Positions 18,286 through 26,716 of a stretch of DNA of 64,000 bases are shown here, in pieces (the first letter of the stretch is position 1; each line of letters opens with the position of its first letter). The notes beneath the pieces are model-generated. The model made no database searches. It saw only the letters and a program-made list of their open reading frames with translations, and was not told the DNA's origin. Source of the DNA: Vallitalea guaymasensis (GTDB taxonomy: Bacteria; Bacillota; Clostridia; Lachnospirales; Vallitaleaceae); NCBI RefSeq assembly GCF_018141425.1, contig NZ_CP058561.1, positions 806,001 to 870,000 of the forward strand, written 5' to 3'. A program made the position numbers and the translations under genes.

Positions 18286-18302
18286 ATTATAACATTGATA
18301 TA
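18286..18302 (-). promoter_or_regulatory. promoter element of DUF5692-like copy 2, shared with copy 1
   Basis: The 17 bp ATTATAACATTGATATA are identical to 13330-13346. On the minus strand they contain an extended -10 TGTTATAAT, 26 bp upstream of the ATG. No good -35 is visible here, unlike copy 1. Confidence 0.55.
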
Positions 18303-18449
18303 ATTTTAACACATCTGTTCGTAGGCAACTATAAATTGTTACATAAAACATTGTAAATTTAGTTTTTTTATTGTCTACAGACATAATTATATGTCACAAA
18401 CATTATAATTTTACTTTATATTGTAATATATGTCAATTTTTTTTAGGAT

Positions 18450-20900
18450 TTAGTCGCGTTTTAATATACCAATTACTTTTCCATTAATATGTAATTCTAT
18501 CTCTTCAACTATTATAGGTTCATATTTTTTATTTTCTGGCATAAGTAATACTTTATTTCCCATCGTTGTATATTTTTTAAGGGTTGCTTCATTTCCAACT
18601 ACTCCAACTATTATATCTAGATTTTCAGCATAATTCTGCTTGTGTACTATTACATAATCTCCTTTATTAATACCCGCATTTATCATACTATCTCCAGTTA
18701 CTTCTAATAAAAAGCAATTATTGCTATCATATAGTAAATTAGAAGGCAACGAAATATACCCTAAATTTTCTTGTACTGCCAGCTGAAAATTACCAGCTAT
18801 TACTTTACCGTATATATTTAATTTATCATATTTTTCAATATCATAGGCTATATCGCTATCATAGTCATATAAATTTATCACTTCATTGTCTTCTACATTT
18901 TTTAATAATTTATATTTTTTTCCTTTCCTTATATCGATATATTTATACTCACTTACAATCTGACCTATATTCCCTGAGAACTTTGGTAATCTATCCATAT
19001 ATTGAAATTTACCTTTATCTCGTTTTATAATCAATATATCTTTACCATTACAGGCTAAACCATATTTTACATTTTCATTAGTCTCTAAATATGATTTTAG
19101 TTGTAAGATGGCATTATTAATATCTTCATTTGGTCTTTTTATTTCACAAAATATATATGGCTCTTTCTTTCCCTGATTATAGTTAAAAACAACTATATCT
19201 ACATATCCTGTTCTTGAAAAGGTCTTAACTTTGTATTCCATATCTATCATTTCATATGGATAATCCAATTTTTCATTCAACTCGTTAATAACCCACTGTC
19301 GTACTATTTCCTCATTACTGTATTTATCAGCTATTTTCTCTGTATATCTATAATTTTCAATACCTATATGCCTTACTCTCTTAAACTCTTGATCTTCTTC
19401 TAATAGTAAATATGCAGGATTTATTTCAGCTATAAACTTTGAAGGTAAATATGAACTAGTTAAATACAATACTTCTTTTGCTCTTGTCATTCCAACATAA
19501 AGCAACTTTCTTTCAACTGATTCTACATCTTTATTATTCTGCAATTCACCTTGTACTTTAATAGGAATATTATCCTTGTTTAGTCCTATTATAATTACTA
19601 CATTAAACTCTAAACCTTTGATTGAATGCATGGTAATTAATTTTACAGAATCATTATCAAAATTAGGATTTTTTTTATCTATAATTTCAGCATCAATACC
19701 TCTGCTAATTAAAAAATTCTTAGCATTATATAATTGAGCTTTTTTTCTTGCAATTATAGCTACATCTTTTAGATTAAATTTCTTATATAATTTATTGTTG
19801 ATTTCATTACTTATATAATCTAGTTCTTTTACTTCTGAACTAAAATGTCTGTATAATGGATATTTTCCATGTCTATCTATTACTGATGGTTTCACATAAT
19901 TTATATTACTTGTTACATTTTCATCATTTTCTATTAAACTATATGCTGCCCGTGCAATTTCCGTTGTAGTTCTATAGTTCTTAGAAAGTATTCTAGCCCT
20001 TCCTGACATATCAAACCCTATACTTTTAAAACTATTATATGATAGCCATGAGTGAGGATATATACTCTGTGCAGTATCAGCCACAAATACAATACTAGAA
20101 TATATTTTTCTATGATTATATAATTCATATAGTATTTCAAGTTGTACTCTTGTTAAATCTTGACTTTCATCTATGAGTATATGTGGATATTTCTCACATT
20201 TAATTTTGTTGCATTTTAGTCCTTTTAGTACTCTAATTGCCATTGTTTTAAAATCTGTCAATCCTTCTTTTTCCATAAGTTTTTCATATTCAATCATTAA
20301 TTCATAAATAGCTCTTCTGTTAATAGAATTCTTTAATATTCTCTGCGGTCCATCAGTTTCGTTATTATTAGTTCTACCTTTTCTATCAATACTTTGATAA
20401 GTTTCTATATTAAGATATTTACATGATTTAATCCAGTCAAATTCTTCTAATAAAAATCTTGCATTATCAGTAGTTACTATATTTTGATTGCTGTATCTTT
20501 TTTCAATAGTACTTATTGCCTTGTTAATTATTCTATATCTATCAGTATCACCAATTATGTGGTACCTTTTATTTACAAATTTTTGATATTCGTTAAACAA
20601 CTTATAAATAATACTATCTACAGTACTTATTTTTACTTTAGAACTAGTTTTGTTATCCAATAACTCTATAGTAGTTATTTCATCATCCATATCTTCATAT
20701 ATATATCTTATGTAATTTATAAGTGTTTTTGCATATGTGATAACTAATACTTTATCCTCATTAGAACAATAATGTTTAATTAAATGTGGAATTTTATTAA
20801 CAGCTACAGTAGTTTTACCGCTTCCTGCTACTCCCTTTATTAACATATGTCCATTGGGCTTTGTTTCAATTATTCTTTTTTGATCTATATTTAACTGCAT
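18450..20900 (-). CDS. UvrD-type helicase / PD-(D/E)XK nuclease-like / LexA-type self-cleaving protease fusion
   Basis: 816 residues in one frame. Residues 1-510 are a superfamily 1 helicase: Q-motif Gln7, Walker A GVAGSGKTT (23-31), Walker B IDESQD (Asp244-Glu245), TMHSIKGLEF and YVGMTRAKEVL. Residues ~530-650 look like an HsdR-N-type nuclease domain, with Asp568 in GYVDIVVF and Glu586-x-Lys588 in FCEIKRP. Residues ~690-816 match the LexA C-terminal domain: cleavage dipeptide Ala702-Gly703 in GKVIAGN, catalytic Ser738 in GDSMINAG, Lys775 in ATLKKY, and the C-terminal GKVIGILKR. No LexA DNA-binding domain is present. It is monocistronic, with GAGGT 7 nt from the ATG. A role in DNA repair or anti-phage defence with damage-triggered cleavage is inferred. 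I see no SOS box upstream. Confidence 0.85.
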   Translation of the reverse strand: MQLNIDQKRIIETKPNGHMLIKGVAGSGKTTVAVNKIPHLIKHYCSNEDKVLVITYAKTLINYIRYIYEDMDDEITTIELLDNKTSSKVKISTVDSIIYKLFNEYQKFVNKRYHIIGDTDRYRIINKAISTIEKRYSNQNIVTTDNARFLLEEFDWIKSCKYLNIETYQSIDRKGRTNNNETDGPQRILKNSINRRAIYELMIEYEKLMEKEGLTDFKTMAIRVLKGLKCNKIKCEKYPHILIDESQDLTRVQLEILYELYNHRKIYSSIVFVADTAQSIYPHSWLSYNSFKSIGFDMSGRARILSKNYRTTTEIARAAYSLIENDENVTSNINYVKPSVIDRHGKYPLYRHFSSEVKELDYISNEINNKLYKKFNLKDVAIIARKKAQLYNAKNFLISRGIDAEIIDKKNPNFDNDSVKLITMHSIKGLEFNVVIIIGLNKDNIPIKVQGELQNNKDVESVERKLLYVGMTRAKEVLYLTSSYLPSKFIAEINPAYLLLEEDQEFKRVRHIGIENYRYTEKIADKYSNEEIVRQWVINELNEKLDYPYEMIDMEYKVKTFSRTGYVDIVVFNYNQGKKEPYIFCEIKRPNEDINNAILQLKSYLETNENVKYGLACNGKDILIIKRDKGKFQYMDRLPKFSGNIGQIVSEYKYIDIRKGKKYKLLKNVEDNEVINLYDYDSDIAYDIEKYDKLNIYGKVIAGNFQLAVQENLGYISLPSNLLYDSNNCFLLEVTGDSMINAGINKGDYVIVHKQNYAENLDIIVGVVGNEATLKKYTTMGNKVLLMPENKKYEPIIVEEIELHINGKVIGILKRD

Positions 20901-21049
20901 ATAATCGACCTCACAATAAGTTTATATGCATATAATAACATTTTTTTACTATATATTCTACTATTTTAGTCAAAATATTATACTAATATTTAAATTTTTG
21001 TCATTTTATGTTATTATATATTCACATTCATATAATAAGGAGATAAAAC

Positions 21050-21466
21050 ATGAGACAATTTTTAAAAATGTATTTCAATTTCAAGGGTCGCCTGAATCGT
21101 TTAAGGTATTTTTTATTTGGTATACCTTTATCCATAATAGTAGGTTTGGATTATTTAATAGCCATGAATAAGCTTGAGACTGCTTCATTAACCGGTACAT
21201 ACGTTATTATGACTATTTATTTCTTAATACTTATAATATGCTCAATATCAGGTTTGAGCCTTACCGTAAGACGTTTACATGACCTTAATCTAACTGGATG
21301 GCTGGCACTTATTCAATTTCTTTCACTAATTCCCGTTATAAAAATTATTCCTGGAATTTTTGGATTATATATTCTTTTTGCGCCTGGTAAAAACGATGGA
21401 AATTATTATGGCGATGACCCATTAGATTATGATCATTATCCATTTGACGACGAAAGCATAGAATAA
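21050..21466 (+). CDS. DUF805 family membrane protein
   Basis: 138 residues. The family signature is complete: FNFKGRLNRLRYFLFG at the N terminus, TVRRLHDLNLTGW in the middle, and FAPGKNDGNYYGDDP at the C terminus. Four membrane segments are expected. Function is unknown; relatives are common single-gene membrane proteins. It starts with ATG after AAGGAG and is divergent from the helicase fusion. The terminator stem begins inside its last codons. Confidence 0.88.
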   Translation: MRQFLKMYFNFKGRLNRLRYFLFGIPLSIIVGLDYLIAMNKLETASLTGTYVIMTIYFLILIICSISGLSLTVRRLHDLNLTGWLALIQFLSLIPVIKIIPGIFGLYILFAPGKNDGNYYGDDPLDYDHYPFDDESIE

Positions 21467-21481
21467 AACATTCTATGCTTT
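21453..21481. terminator. bidirectional terminator between convergent genes
   Basis: AAAGCATAGAAT (21453-21464) and ATTCTATGCTTT (21470-21481) form a perfect 12-bp stem with a 5-nt loop, overlapping the DUF805 stop codon and facing the convergent gene that ends at 21514. Confidence 0.75.
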
Positions 21482-21513
21482 CTAAATAATTTAATTTGAC
21501 TATTCCACATATC

Positions 21514-22116
21514 CTATGACCTTTTGAAAAATCTAAAGTCACATACCTTGTCTCCATATCCCAGAGTCTTCTTTCTATCCCAAATAATATTTTTCATGTT
21601 GCCATACATGTAATCATCCACTTGGCAGAAAATAGGAACCAACTCTAGACAATTTTCTTGTTTCATGATATCTACGTATAAACAGCTTTTCGCATGAAAT
21701 TCCATGGTCTTGCTATTATTGCTTATCCATTTCATATTCCATCCTGGTTCGCAGAAACTATTTTTAATAGCCATAGGACACATTTTACGAAATATGGCAT
21801 AACCAAAAGGCATTTTCCCAATAAATCCAAAAAAGGATGCCATACCTTTGTTAGCTATTATTGCCGATTCTTTTATAGCTTCAATACTTTTTTCTCTTGG
21901 ATAACCGAATTCAAGCATTTCCTTGTAGACTGCTATAGATGGCAATATAGCCTTTTTCATGTGAACAGCCATTTTCTTATTTGATAGATCATGTTTCTCA
22001 ATTAGTTCTCCCAATCTTCTTTCAGTCTTTCTTATGAGTTCTTTATTACCACATAATTGACCTTGATATAATATATAATTCATTGAGCTTTTTTTCAATA
22101 TTTTATTATGATTCAT
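21514..22116 (-). CDS. ATC-hydrolase family protein (L-2-amino-thiazoline-4-carboxylate hydrolase-like)
   Basis: 200 residues from the ATG at 22116, 8 nt from GGAAGG; upstream in-frame ATGs are too close or lack a site. It resembles the small ATC-hydrolase family, with a C-terminal half containing CEPGWNMKW, FHAKSCLYVDIM, PIFCQVDDYMYG and CDFRF. Named members hydrolyse 2-aminothiazoline-4-carboxylate to S-carbamoylcysteine, but most are uncharacterised. It overlaps the ECF ATPase gene by 11 bp, so it is part of the transporter operon and may modify the imported compound. Family call moderate, reaction unproven. Confidence 0.65.
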   Translation of the reverse strand: MNHNKILKKSSMNYILYQGQLCGNKELIRKTERRLGELIEKHDLSNKKMAVHMKKAILPSIAVYKEMLEFGYPREKSIEAIKESAIIANKGMASFFGFIGKMPFGYAIFRKMCPMAIKNSFCEPGWNMKWISNNSKTMEFHAKSCLYVDIMKQENCLELVPIFCQVDDYMYGNMKNIIWDRKKTLGYGDKVCDFRFFKRS

Positions 22117-23515
22117 ACACATTTCCTTCCGATAGATTATAATAATGTGTGCAACAAGCATTGACCAATTCATAATCATGGGTAATCAATAAGATAGTTT
22201 TATTCATTGATGCTGCATTTTTTATGGTTTTAGCTAGAATTTCCATATTTCTATAATCCAATCCACTGCTGGGTTCATCCAGTATCAATATATCTCTATC
22301 TGATAATAGACCACACAGAATTGACAGCCTTTGTTTTTGTCCACCTGATAATGCATATGGATGTTTATCCCTTATATCATATAGGTTAAATAGCTTTAAT
22401 AATTCTCTTGCTTTTTCTAATTTTTCAGTTGTTCTATCTATTCCTATCAATATTTCTTTCTCTATGCTATTGGTGAAAAATTGAGTTTGGGTTTCATTAG
22501 CACTATACCAGACTTTTTTGTTTCTTTTTTTCCTATTAGTTCTTTTACCGTTAATCAAAATGTCCCCTTGACTTTCTTTATACATACCGCATAAGACCTT
22601 GGCAAGTGTAGTTTTTCCTGCTCCATTAGTACCTAATACAGCTATTATCTCACCAGAACATCCTGTAAATGAACAATTCTTTATGATATTTTTCCCTTTG
22701 ATAGTTAGAGAAATATTGTCTAATTCTATTACAGGGTCATCTTGTCTTTTTGAAATCTTTTTCAAAGACTTGATTCTCGTTTTAAAAGGACAGCGTATTC
22801 CTAATTTTTGCTGTTGTAATAAACTAATCTTCTTAATTTCTTCTTTTGAATATTCTTTAACGATTTTTCCATCTTCAATATATAAAAAACGGTCAACAAT
22901 ATCCAACAGATAATATATTCTATGTTCTGCAAATACCATTGTAGCTCCATTGTTCTTGAGTATTTCAAGGGTATGTTTCAGATTATCAACACCTTCTGTA
23001 TCTAGATTTGCTGATGGTTCATCAAAAATCAAAACCTCAGGTTTTGTTACCATAGCAGAAGCTATTGCAACTTTTTGACGTTCACCACTAGATAGTTCAG
23101 AAAGGTTCTTATCTTCTAGTTCTTGTAATCTAAGTTGTTTAATAATATCCTTAGTACAAGTCATTATCCTATCATGATTCAATCCATAATTTTCACATGC
23201 AAAAGCAATCTCACCCTCTACTTTATTAGAAAAGAATTGTGTTCTTGGGTCTTGAAATACACTACCTACTTTTTTACCTCTTTTCCACATAGGAAATTCA
23301 TCTGCTTTTTTACCGTCTATGTATACCTTTCCTTGAAGACTACCGTTTTCAAAATAGTTAGGTATCAATCCATTGATTGTACGTATTATTGAAGTTTTAC
23401 CATTTCCAGACGGTCCTATAATAGCTATAGACTCCCCTTTTTTCACCTTCAGGGATACATTTTTCAAACAAGGAGATTGTCCATATGTAAAAGATATATT
23501 TTCTAGATTAATCAT
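22106..23515 (-). CDS. ECF transporter ATPase with two fused ABC domains
   Basis: 469 residues made of two CbiO/EcfA-type ATPase domains. The first has Walker A GPSGNGKTS, signature LSSGERQKVAIA and FDEPSANLD. The second has GTNGAGKTT, LSGGQKQRLSI and LDEPSSGLD. It powers the energy-coupling-factor importer formed with the T and S components encoded just upstream. ATGA overlap with the T gene and 11-bp overlap with the next gene show tight coupling. Confidence 0.92.
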   Translation of the reverse strand: MINLENISFTYGQSPCLKNVSLKVKKGESIAIIGPSGNGKTSIIRTINGLIPNYFENGSLQGKVYIDGKKADEFPMWKRGKKVGSVFQDPRTQFFSNKVEGEIAFACENYGLNHDRIMTCTKDIIKQLRLQELEDKNLSELSSGERQKVAIASAMVTKPEVLIFDEPSANLDTEGVDNLKHTLEILKNNGATMVFAEHRIYYLLDIVDRFLYIEDGKIVKEYSKEEIKKISLLQQQKLGIRCPFKTRIKSLKKISKRQDDPVIELDNISLTIKGKNIIKNCSFTGCSGEIIAVLGTNGAGKTTLAKVLCGMYKESQGDILINGKRTNRKKRNKKVWYSANETQTQFFTNSIEKEILIGIDRTTEKLEKARELLKLFNLYDIRDKHPYALSGGQKQRLSILCGLLSDRDILILDEPSSGLDYRNMEILAKTIKNAASMNKTILLITHDYELVNACCTHYYNLSEGNVYES

Positions 23516-24213
23516 TTTAGTCCTCCCCTACACAATAAATAGCAAAACATAAATATTATTATTGTAATTCCAATGAAATCCTTCAACCCTTTATTATCGC
23601 AATAATAACTTCCTCTCTTACATGGAGCTTCTATACCTCTAACCACAGCAGATGCTGATAATTGATCTGCTGTGTTAATACTCATCATTAACATTGGTAC
23701 CAATACATACTCATATGTTTTGACAGGATGCAAAATGAAATTTTTACTTCCTGTTAGATCACGATTATACATTGATTCCTTTACTCCTTTTACAGCAAAC
23801 CTGACTGTAGGAATGAATCTACAGGTAACTAATACTCCCAATATAAAAGTTTTAGGCACACGCATCTTAGATAAAAAAACACTAATAATCCCTGGTGAAG
23901 TAGTTACAACATCATGCATAGCCATAAAAATCGGTGTCAGCCACCAAAACATAAAAACATAGAACTCGGAGAAACCAATGATTGTAAACAAATATGTACG
24001 ACTTAGCCACCTAATTATACTTAGAACTAAATAAAAGGGTATATACATTTTTAATATTTTAAACTTCCTCTGAACCATGAAATTACAGCAAAGACCTATA
24101 AATAACACAGGCATGTAATTAACATTTCCCACCAAAAATGTACCAAATATAGTTAAGATCAATATAATAAGTTTTGTAGCCATTGAATATTCCCATTTAT
24201 TAATAGTATTCAC
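23512..24213 (-). CDS. ECF transporter T component (EcfT/CbiQ family)
   Basis: 233 residues with four or more membrane segments and the cytoplasmic coupling segment VRFAVKGVKESMYNRDLTG, plus the Ala-Arg-Gly type motif SASAVVRGIEAPC. It couples ATP hydrolysis to the S component. The GTG start at 24213 overlaps the TAG stop of the S gene by one base, and GGAG lies just before it. Confidence 0.88.
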   Translation of the reverse strand: MNTINKWEYSMATKLIILILTIFGTFLVGNVNYMPVLFIGLCCNFMVQRKFKILKMYIPFYLVLSIIRWLSRTYLFTIIGFSEFYVFMFWWLTPIFMAMHDVVTTSPGIISVFLSKMRVPKTFILGVLVTCRFIPTVRFAVKGVKESMYNRDLTGSKNFILHPVKTYEYVLVPMLMMSINTADQLSASAVVRGIEAPCKRGSYYCDNKGLKDFIGITIIIFMFCYLLCRGGLK

Positions 24214-24806
24214 TATAGTACTCCTGCCTTGTCAAAATGTCTTCTAGATAATTTAGTACCATAATAACTTCCTAAAAATCCTCCTACTGCCGCAAAAGCA
24301 AATATTATTATCAGCCATTTTGGATCAGTATAATAGCATTTATAGTTGTTGATATATTCCATAGTCATCCCACCTTGAACTGATGCCTTCACATAATCAT
24401 CCCACATTACAAGTATTGGTAATATAGATGTACCAACAAATGCGACACTAAAGAATGTCCAAGTTTTTATTATCTGCTTATCACTGAGACTTCTATATAA
24501 AATCAATTCACATATGATTCCCACTATAATCAAATATATACTTATGAACCAATATCCCATCATTAGATAAACTAGTGCAAGAATTATACTATATACAAAT
24601 GTTACCAGTGGTTTTTTTACTTTCTTAATCATCACAACATAGATTGGTGCTGATAAAAAGCATACTATCCCTGACGATAATACTAGACTGAAGAATTCAT
24701 TTACCATAGAAACAGCATTAATAACTACCTGTATTATTACTATCAAAACACTTAGGATAACCATTGTTATTATATCTTTTACTGAAAACTTATTTGTCTT
24801 TTTCAT
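24213..24806 (-). CDS. ECF transporter S component, MptD/Trep_Strep family
   Basis: 197 residues, about five or six membrane helices, similar to the MptD-type (Trep_Strep) putative ECF substrate-binding proteins. The substrate is unknown for the family. Its genomic partnership with YbtPQ-like ABC genes and Fur-like sites points to a metal chelate or cofactor. The start codon lies only 15 bp from the 8-bp target duplication of the insertion sequence, so its native upstream region is gone. Confidence 0.75.
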   Translation of the reverse strand: MKKTNKFSVKDIITMVILSVLIVIIQVVINAVSMVNEFFSLVLSSGIVCFLSAPIYVVMIKKVKKPLVTFVYSIILALVYLMMGYWFISIYLIIVGIICELILYRSLSDKQIIKTWTFFSVAFVGTSILPILVMWDDYVKASVQGGMTMEYINNYKCYYTDPKWLIIIFAFAAVGGFLGSYYGTKLSRRHFDKAGVL

Positions 24807-24821
24807 CTTTTGTCCTCCTCT

Positions 24822-24829
24822 TATTTTCA
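24822..24829. repeat. target site duplication, left copy
   Basis: TATTTTCA directly abuts the left end of the insertion sequence and is repeated at 26702-26709 at the right end. Confidence 0.85.
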
Positions 24830-24852
24830 GGTAGTGTAAAGTTTAACACTAC

Positions 24853-24881
24853 ACTATTTGTTTAAATTCTTTATTTATCAA
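24853..24881 (-). promoter_or_regulatory. possible outward promoter at the left end of the insertion sequence
   Basis: On the minus strand TTGATA (24876-24881), 17-bp spacer, AATAGT (24853-24858). It points out of the element into the ECF S gene starting at 24806, and could replace the interrupted operon promoter. The -10 is weak. Confidence 0.4.
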
Positions 24882-24981
24882 GGGTTTCACAGTTTTTTGC
24901 AATAAAATAACAATGACCCCCTATTTTCAGTTATAATTGAAGTTCCAACACACCAAAAATTCCTGAAAGGATGTCATTGCT

Positions 24982-26439
24982 ATGCCTTCAATTATAACTT
25001 ATTTACTTAATATAATTCAATACCAAAATCAACAAATTTCTTGGTTACTTCTTTTCATCTCTAAATTTATTCCTCTTAAGCAATGGGCTTTTGATGATGC
25101 TCATTCACCTAAGTATCAGAAATTCAAGACCGATAAACTACCTATTATTAAACGCTTTGTTAAACAAGATTGGCAATTTTTGACTGAATACTATCTTCTT
25201 CGTTATGGTAAACCTTTAAAACCTGTTAGGACTCAAAAAGGTAAAATCCGTAATGTTCCTAACGATACCATTTGCCCTTTATGTGGTGCTCCACAGCAAT
25301 ATATTTACGATAATAATGGTGGTAAAGGCCAATTTAAGTGTAAAGTTTGCCAAAAAACTTTTGTTACGGGTGAACAAGTTTCTTCTCCTCTTGTTCTTAA
25401 ATGCCCTTATTGCAATCATTCTCTTGTTGCAAAAAAAGATAGGAAACATTTTAATGTACATAAGTGCATTAATAATAAGTGCTCTTATTATATATCCAAT
25501 GTGAGTAAATTACCTAATGACGTAAAACATTCTGATCGCTATAAGTATAAACTACGCTATATCTACCGTGAATTCTCTGTAGATTTTTTTGCTATGGATT
25601 TGGATTCTCTTCCTAAAAATGCTTCTTCTTTTAAATTCCGTAGTAAAAGTGCTTATATCATGGGACTTTGTTTGTCTTATCATGTAAACCTTGGACTATC
25701 TTTAAGAAAAACTGCTCAGGCTTTAAAAGACATTCATTGTATTGATATCTCTCATACTATGGTTGCTAACTATGCTCATTCCGCTGCTACTCTTATTAAA
25801 CCTTTTGTTGATAATTATAATTACAACCATTTCTCTACTATGATAGCTGATGAAACTTATATCAAAGTCCGTGGTATCAAAGGTTATGTTTGGTTCATTA
25901 TGGATGCTGTTTCTCGTTCTATCCTTGGTTACAGGGTATCTGATAATCGTGGCGTAGGTCCTTGTATCCTTGCTATGCGTATGGCTTTTCGCAATCTTAA
26001 AAAGCTTCCTGATAAATTTCGTTTTATTGCTGATGGCTATAGCGCTTATCCTTTAGCTTCTCAACAATTCGCTCTCCGTGAGAAAGATCCTCTTAAGTTT
26101 GATATCACTCAGGTAATAGGTCTTTCCAATGATGACGAAGTTTCTAAAAAGTTTCGCCCATTCAAGCAGATTGTAGAACGCCTTAACCGAACTTTTAAAG
26201 CTTCTTATCGTATAACCAATGGTTACGATAATTATGATGGTGCTAATTATGCCTTGTCTTTATGGGTAGCTTATTACAATTTCCTACGTCCCCATAAAGT
26301 TACTTGCTATAAAAAGCCTTTGAATAGGGTTAATTTGCTCTCCAAAGCTGATAACATGCCTGGAAAATGGCAACTCCTTATATACCTTGGTCAAAAAACC
26401 ATTCTTCATTTACAAGAGCAACAATCTATCTGTTCTTAG
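24982..26439 (+). CDS. DDE transposase with zinc-ribbon domains
   Basis: 485 residues. Two zinc-ribbon-like Cys clusters (CPLCGAP with CKVCQKTF; CPYCNHS with CINNKCSYY) lie at about 95-170. The catalytic domain follows, with DDE candidates in IADETYIKVRG, FIADGYSAY and IVERLNRTFK, as in IS6/IS240-type enzymes. The ATG lies just after AAAGGATGTCATTGC. The GTCATTG before the start can pair with CAATGAC at 24911-24917, which could hide the start site in read-through transcripts from outside. The gene looks intact. Confidence 0.88.
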   Translation: MPSIITYLLNIIQYQNQQISWLLLFISKFIPLKQWAFDDAHSPKYQKFKTDKLPIIKRFVKQDWQFLTEYYLLRYGKPLKPVRTQKGKIRNVPNDTICPLCGAPQQYIYDNNGGKGQFKCKVCQKTFVTGEQVSSPLVLKCPYCNHSLVAKKDRKHFNVHKCINNKCSYYISNVSKLPNDVKHSDRYKYKLRYIYREFSVDFFAMDLDSLPKNASSFKFRSKSAYIMGLCLSYHVNLGLSLRKTAQALKDIHCIDISHTMVANYAHSAATLIKPFVDNYNYNHFSTMIADETYIKVRGIKGYVWFIMDAVSRSILGYRVSDNRGVGPCILAMRMAFRNLKKLPDKFRFIADGYSAYPLASQQFALREKDPLKFDITQVIGLSNDDEVSKKFRPFKQIVERLNRTFKASYRITNGYDNYDGANYALSLWVAYYNFLRPHKVTCYKKPLNRVNLLSKADNMPGKWQLLIYLGQKTILHLQEQQSICS

Positions 26440-26483
26440 ATTTTGAACCAGAGGCACTGATACAGCCATCCCGCAGGGACATG

Positions 26484-26605
26484 CCCTTGATAGCATCATT
26501 AAACAATGCTACAATGCCATGATTACGACGGGATAGGTCTATCTGCTCTTGAGTTTTTCACCGTCGGCACCATTTTTAAGCATTGTTTAATGGTGCTGTC
26601 AAGGG
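26484..26605 (+). ncRNA. structured 3' region of the insertion sequence
   Basis: Between the transposase stop and the right end, 26484-26510 and 26579-26605 are fully complementary as plus-strand RNA over 27 bp (two G-U pairs). Inside, CGACGG (26526-26531) pairs with CCGTCG (26561-26566). An alternative stem GCACCATT/AATGGTGC (26567-26574 with 26589-26596) would compete with the long stem. I do not recognise it as a known RNA class. It may be an RNA element or only a protective/termination structure. Confidence 0.4.
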
Positions 26606-26701
26606 TGGCGTAAGTTACCAAGAGCTATTTCTGTTACCTTTTTTTCTTTTAAGGCTTAATTATTTTTTGTTTTTGTTTTTCATAGGCTACTTTACACTAC
26701 C

Positions 26702-26709
26702 TATTTTCA
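26702..26709. repeat. target site duplication, right copy
   Basis: TATTTTCA, identical to 24822-24829. Removing the element and one copy leaves about 30 bp between the ABC stop (26717) and the S-component start (24806), a normal operon spacing. Confidence 0.85.
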
Positions 26710-26716
26710 TGTTCCA

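Larger units (their letters stand above)
24830..26701 (+). mobile_element. insertion sequence, 1872 bp, IS6/IS240-like
   Basis: Terminal inverted repeats of 13 bp, GGTAGTGTAAAGT at 24830-24842 and ACTTTACACTACC at 26689-26701, flanked by the 8-bp duplication TATTTTCA. Inside are one transposase gene and a structured 3' region. The left end also contains a subterminal inverted repeat (GTAGTGT/ACACTAC, 24831-24852). Eight-bp duplications and a DDE transposase are consistent with the IS6 family, but the terminal sequence and length should be compared with a reference database. It separates the ABC pair from the ECF genes. Confidence 0.92.

Noticed and set aside
20901-21049. SOS box ahead of the LexA-fusion gene
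   Set aside because: No GAAC-N4-GTTC or CGAAC-type sequence is present, so transcriptional SOS control is not supported.
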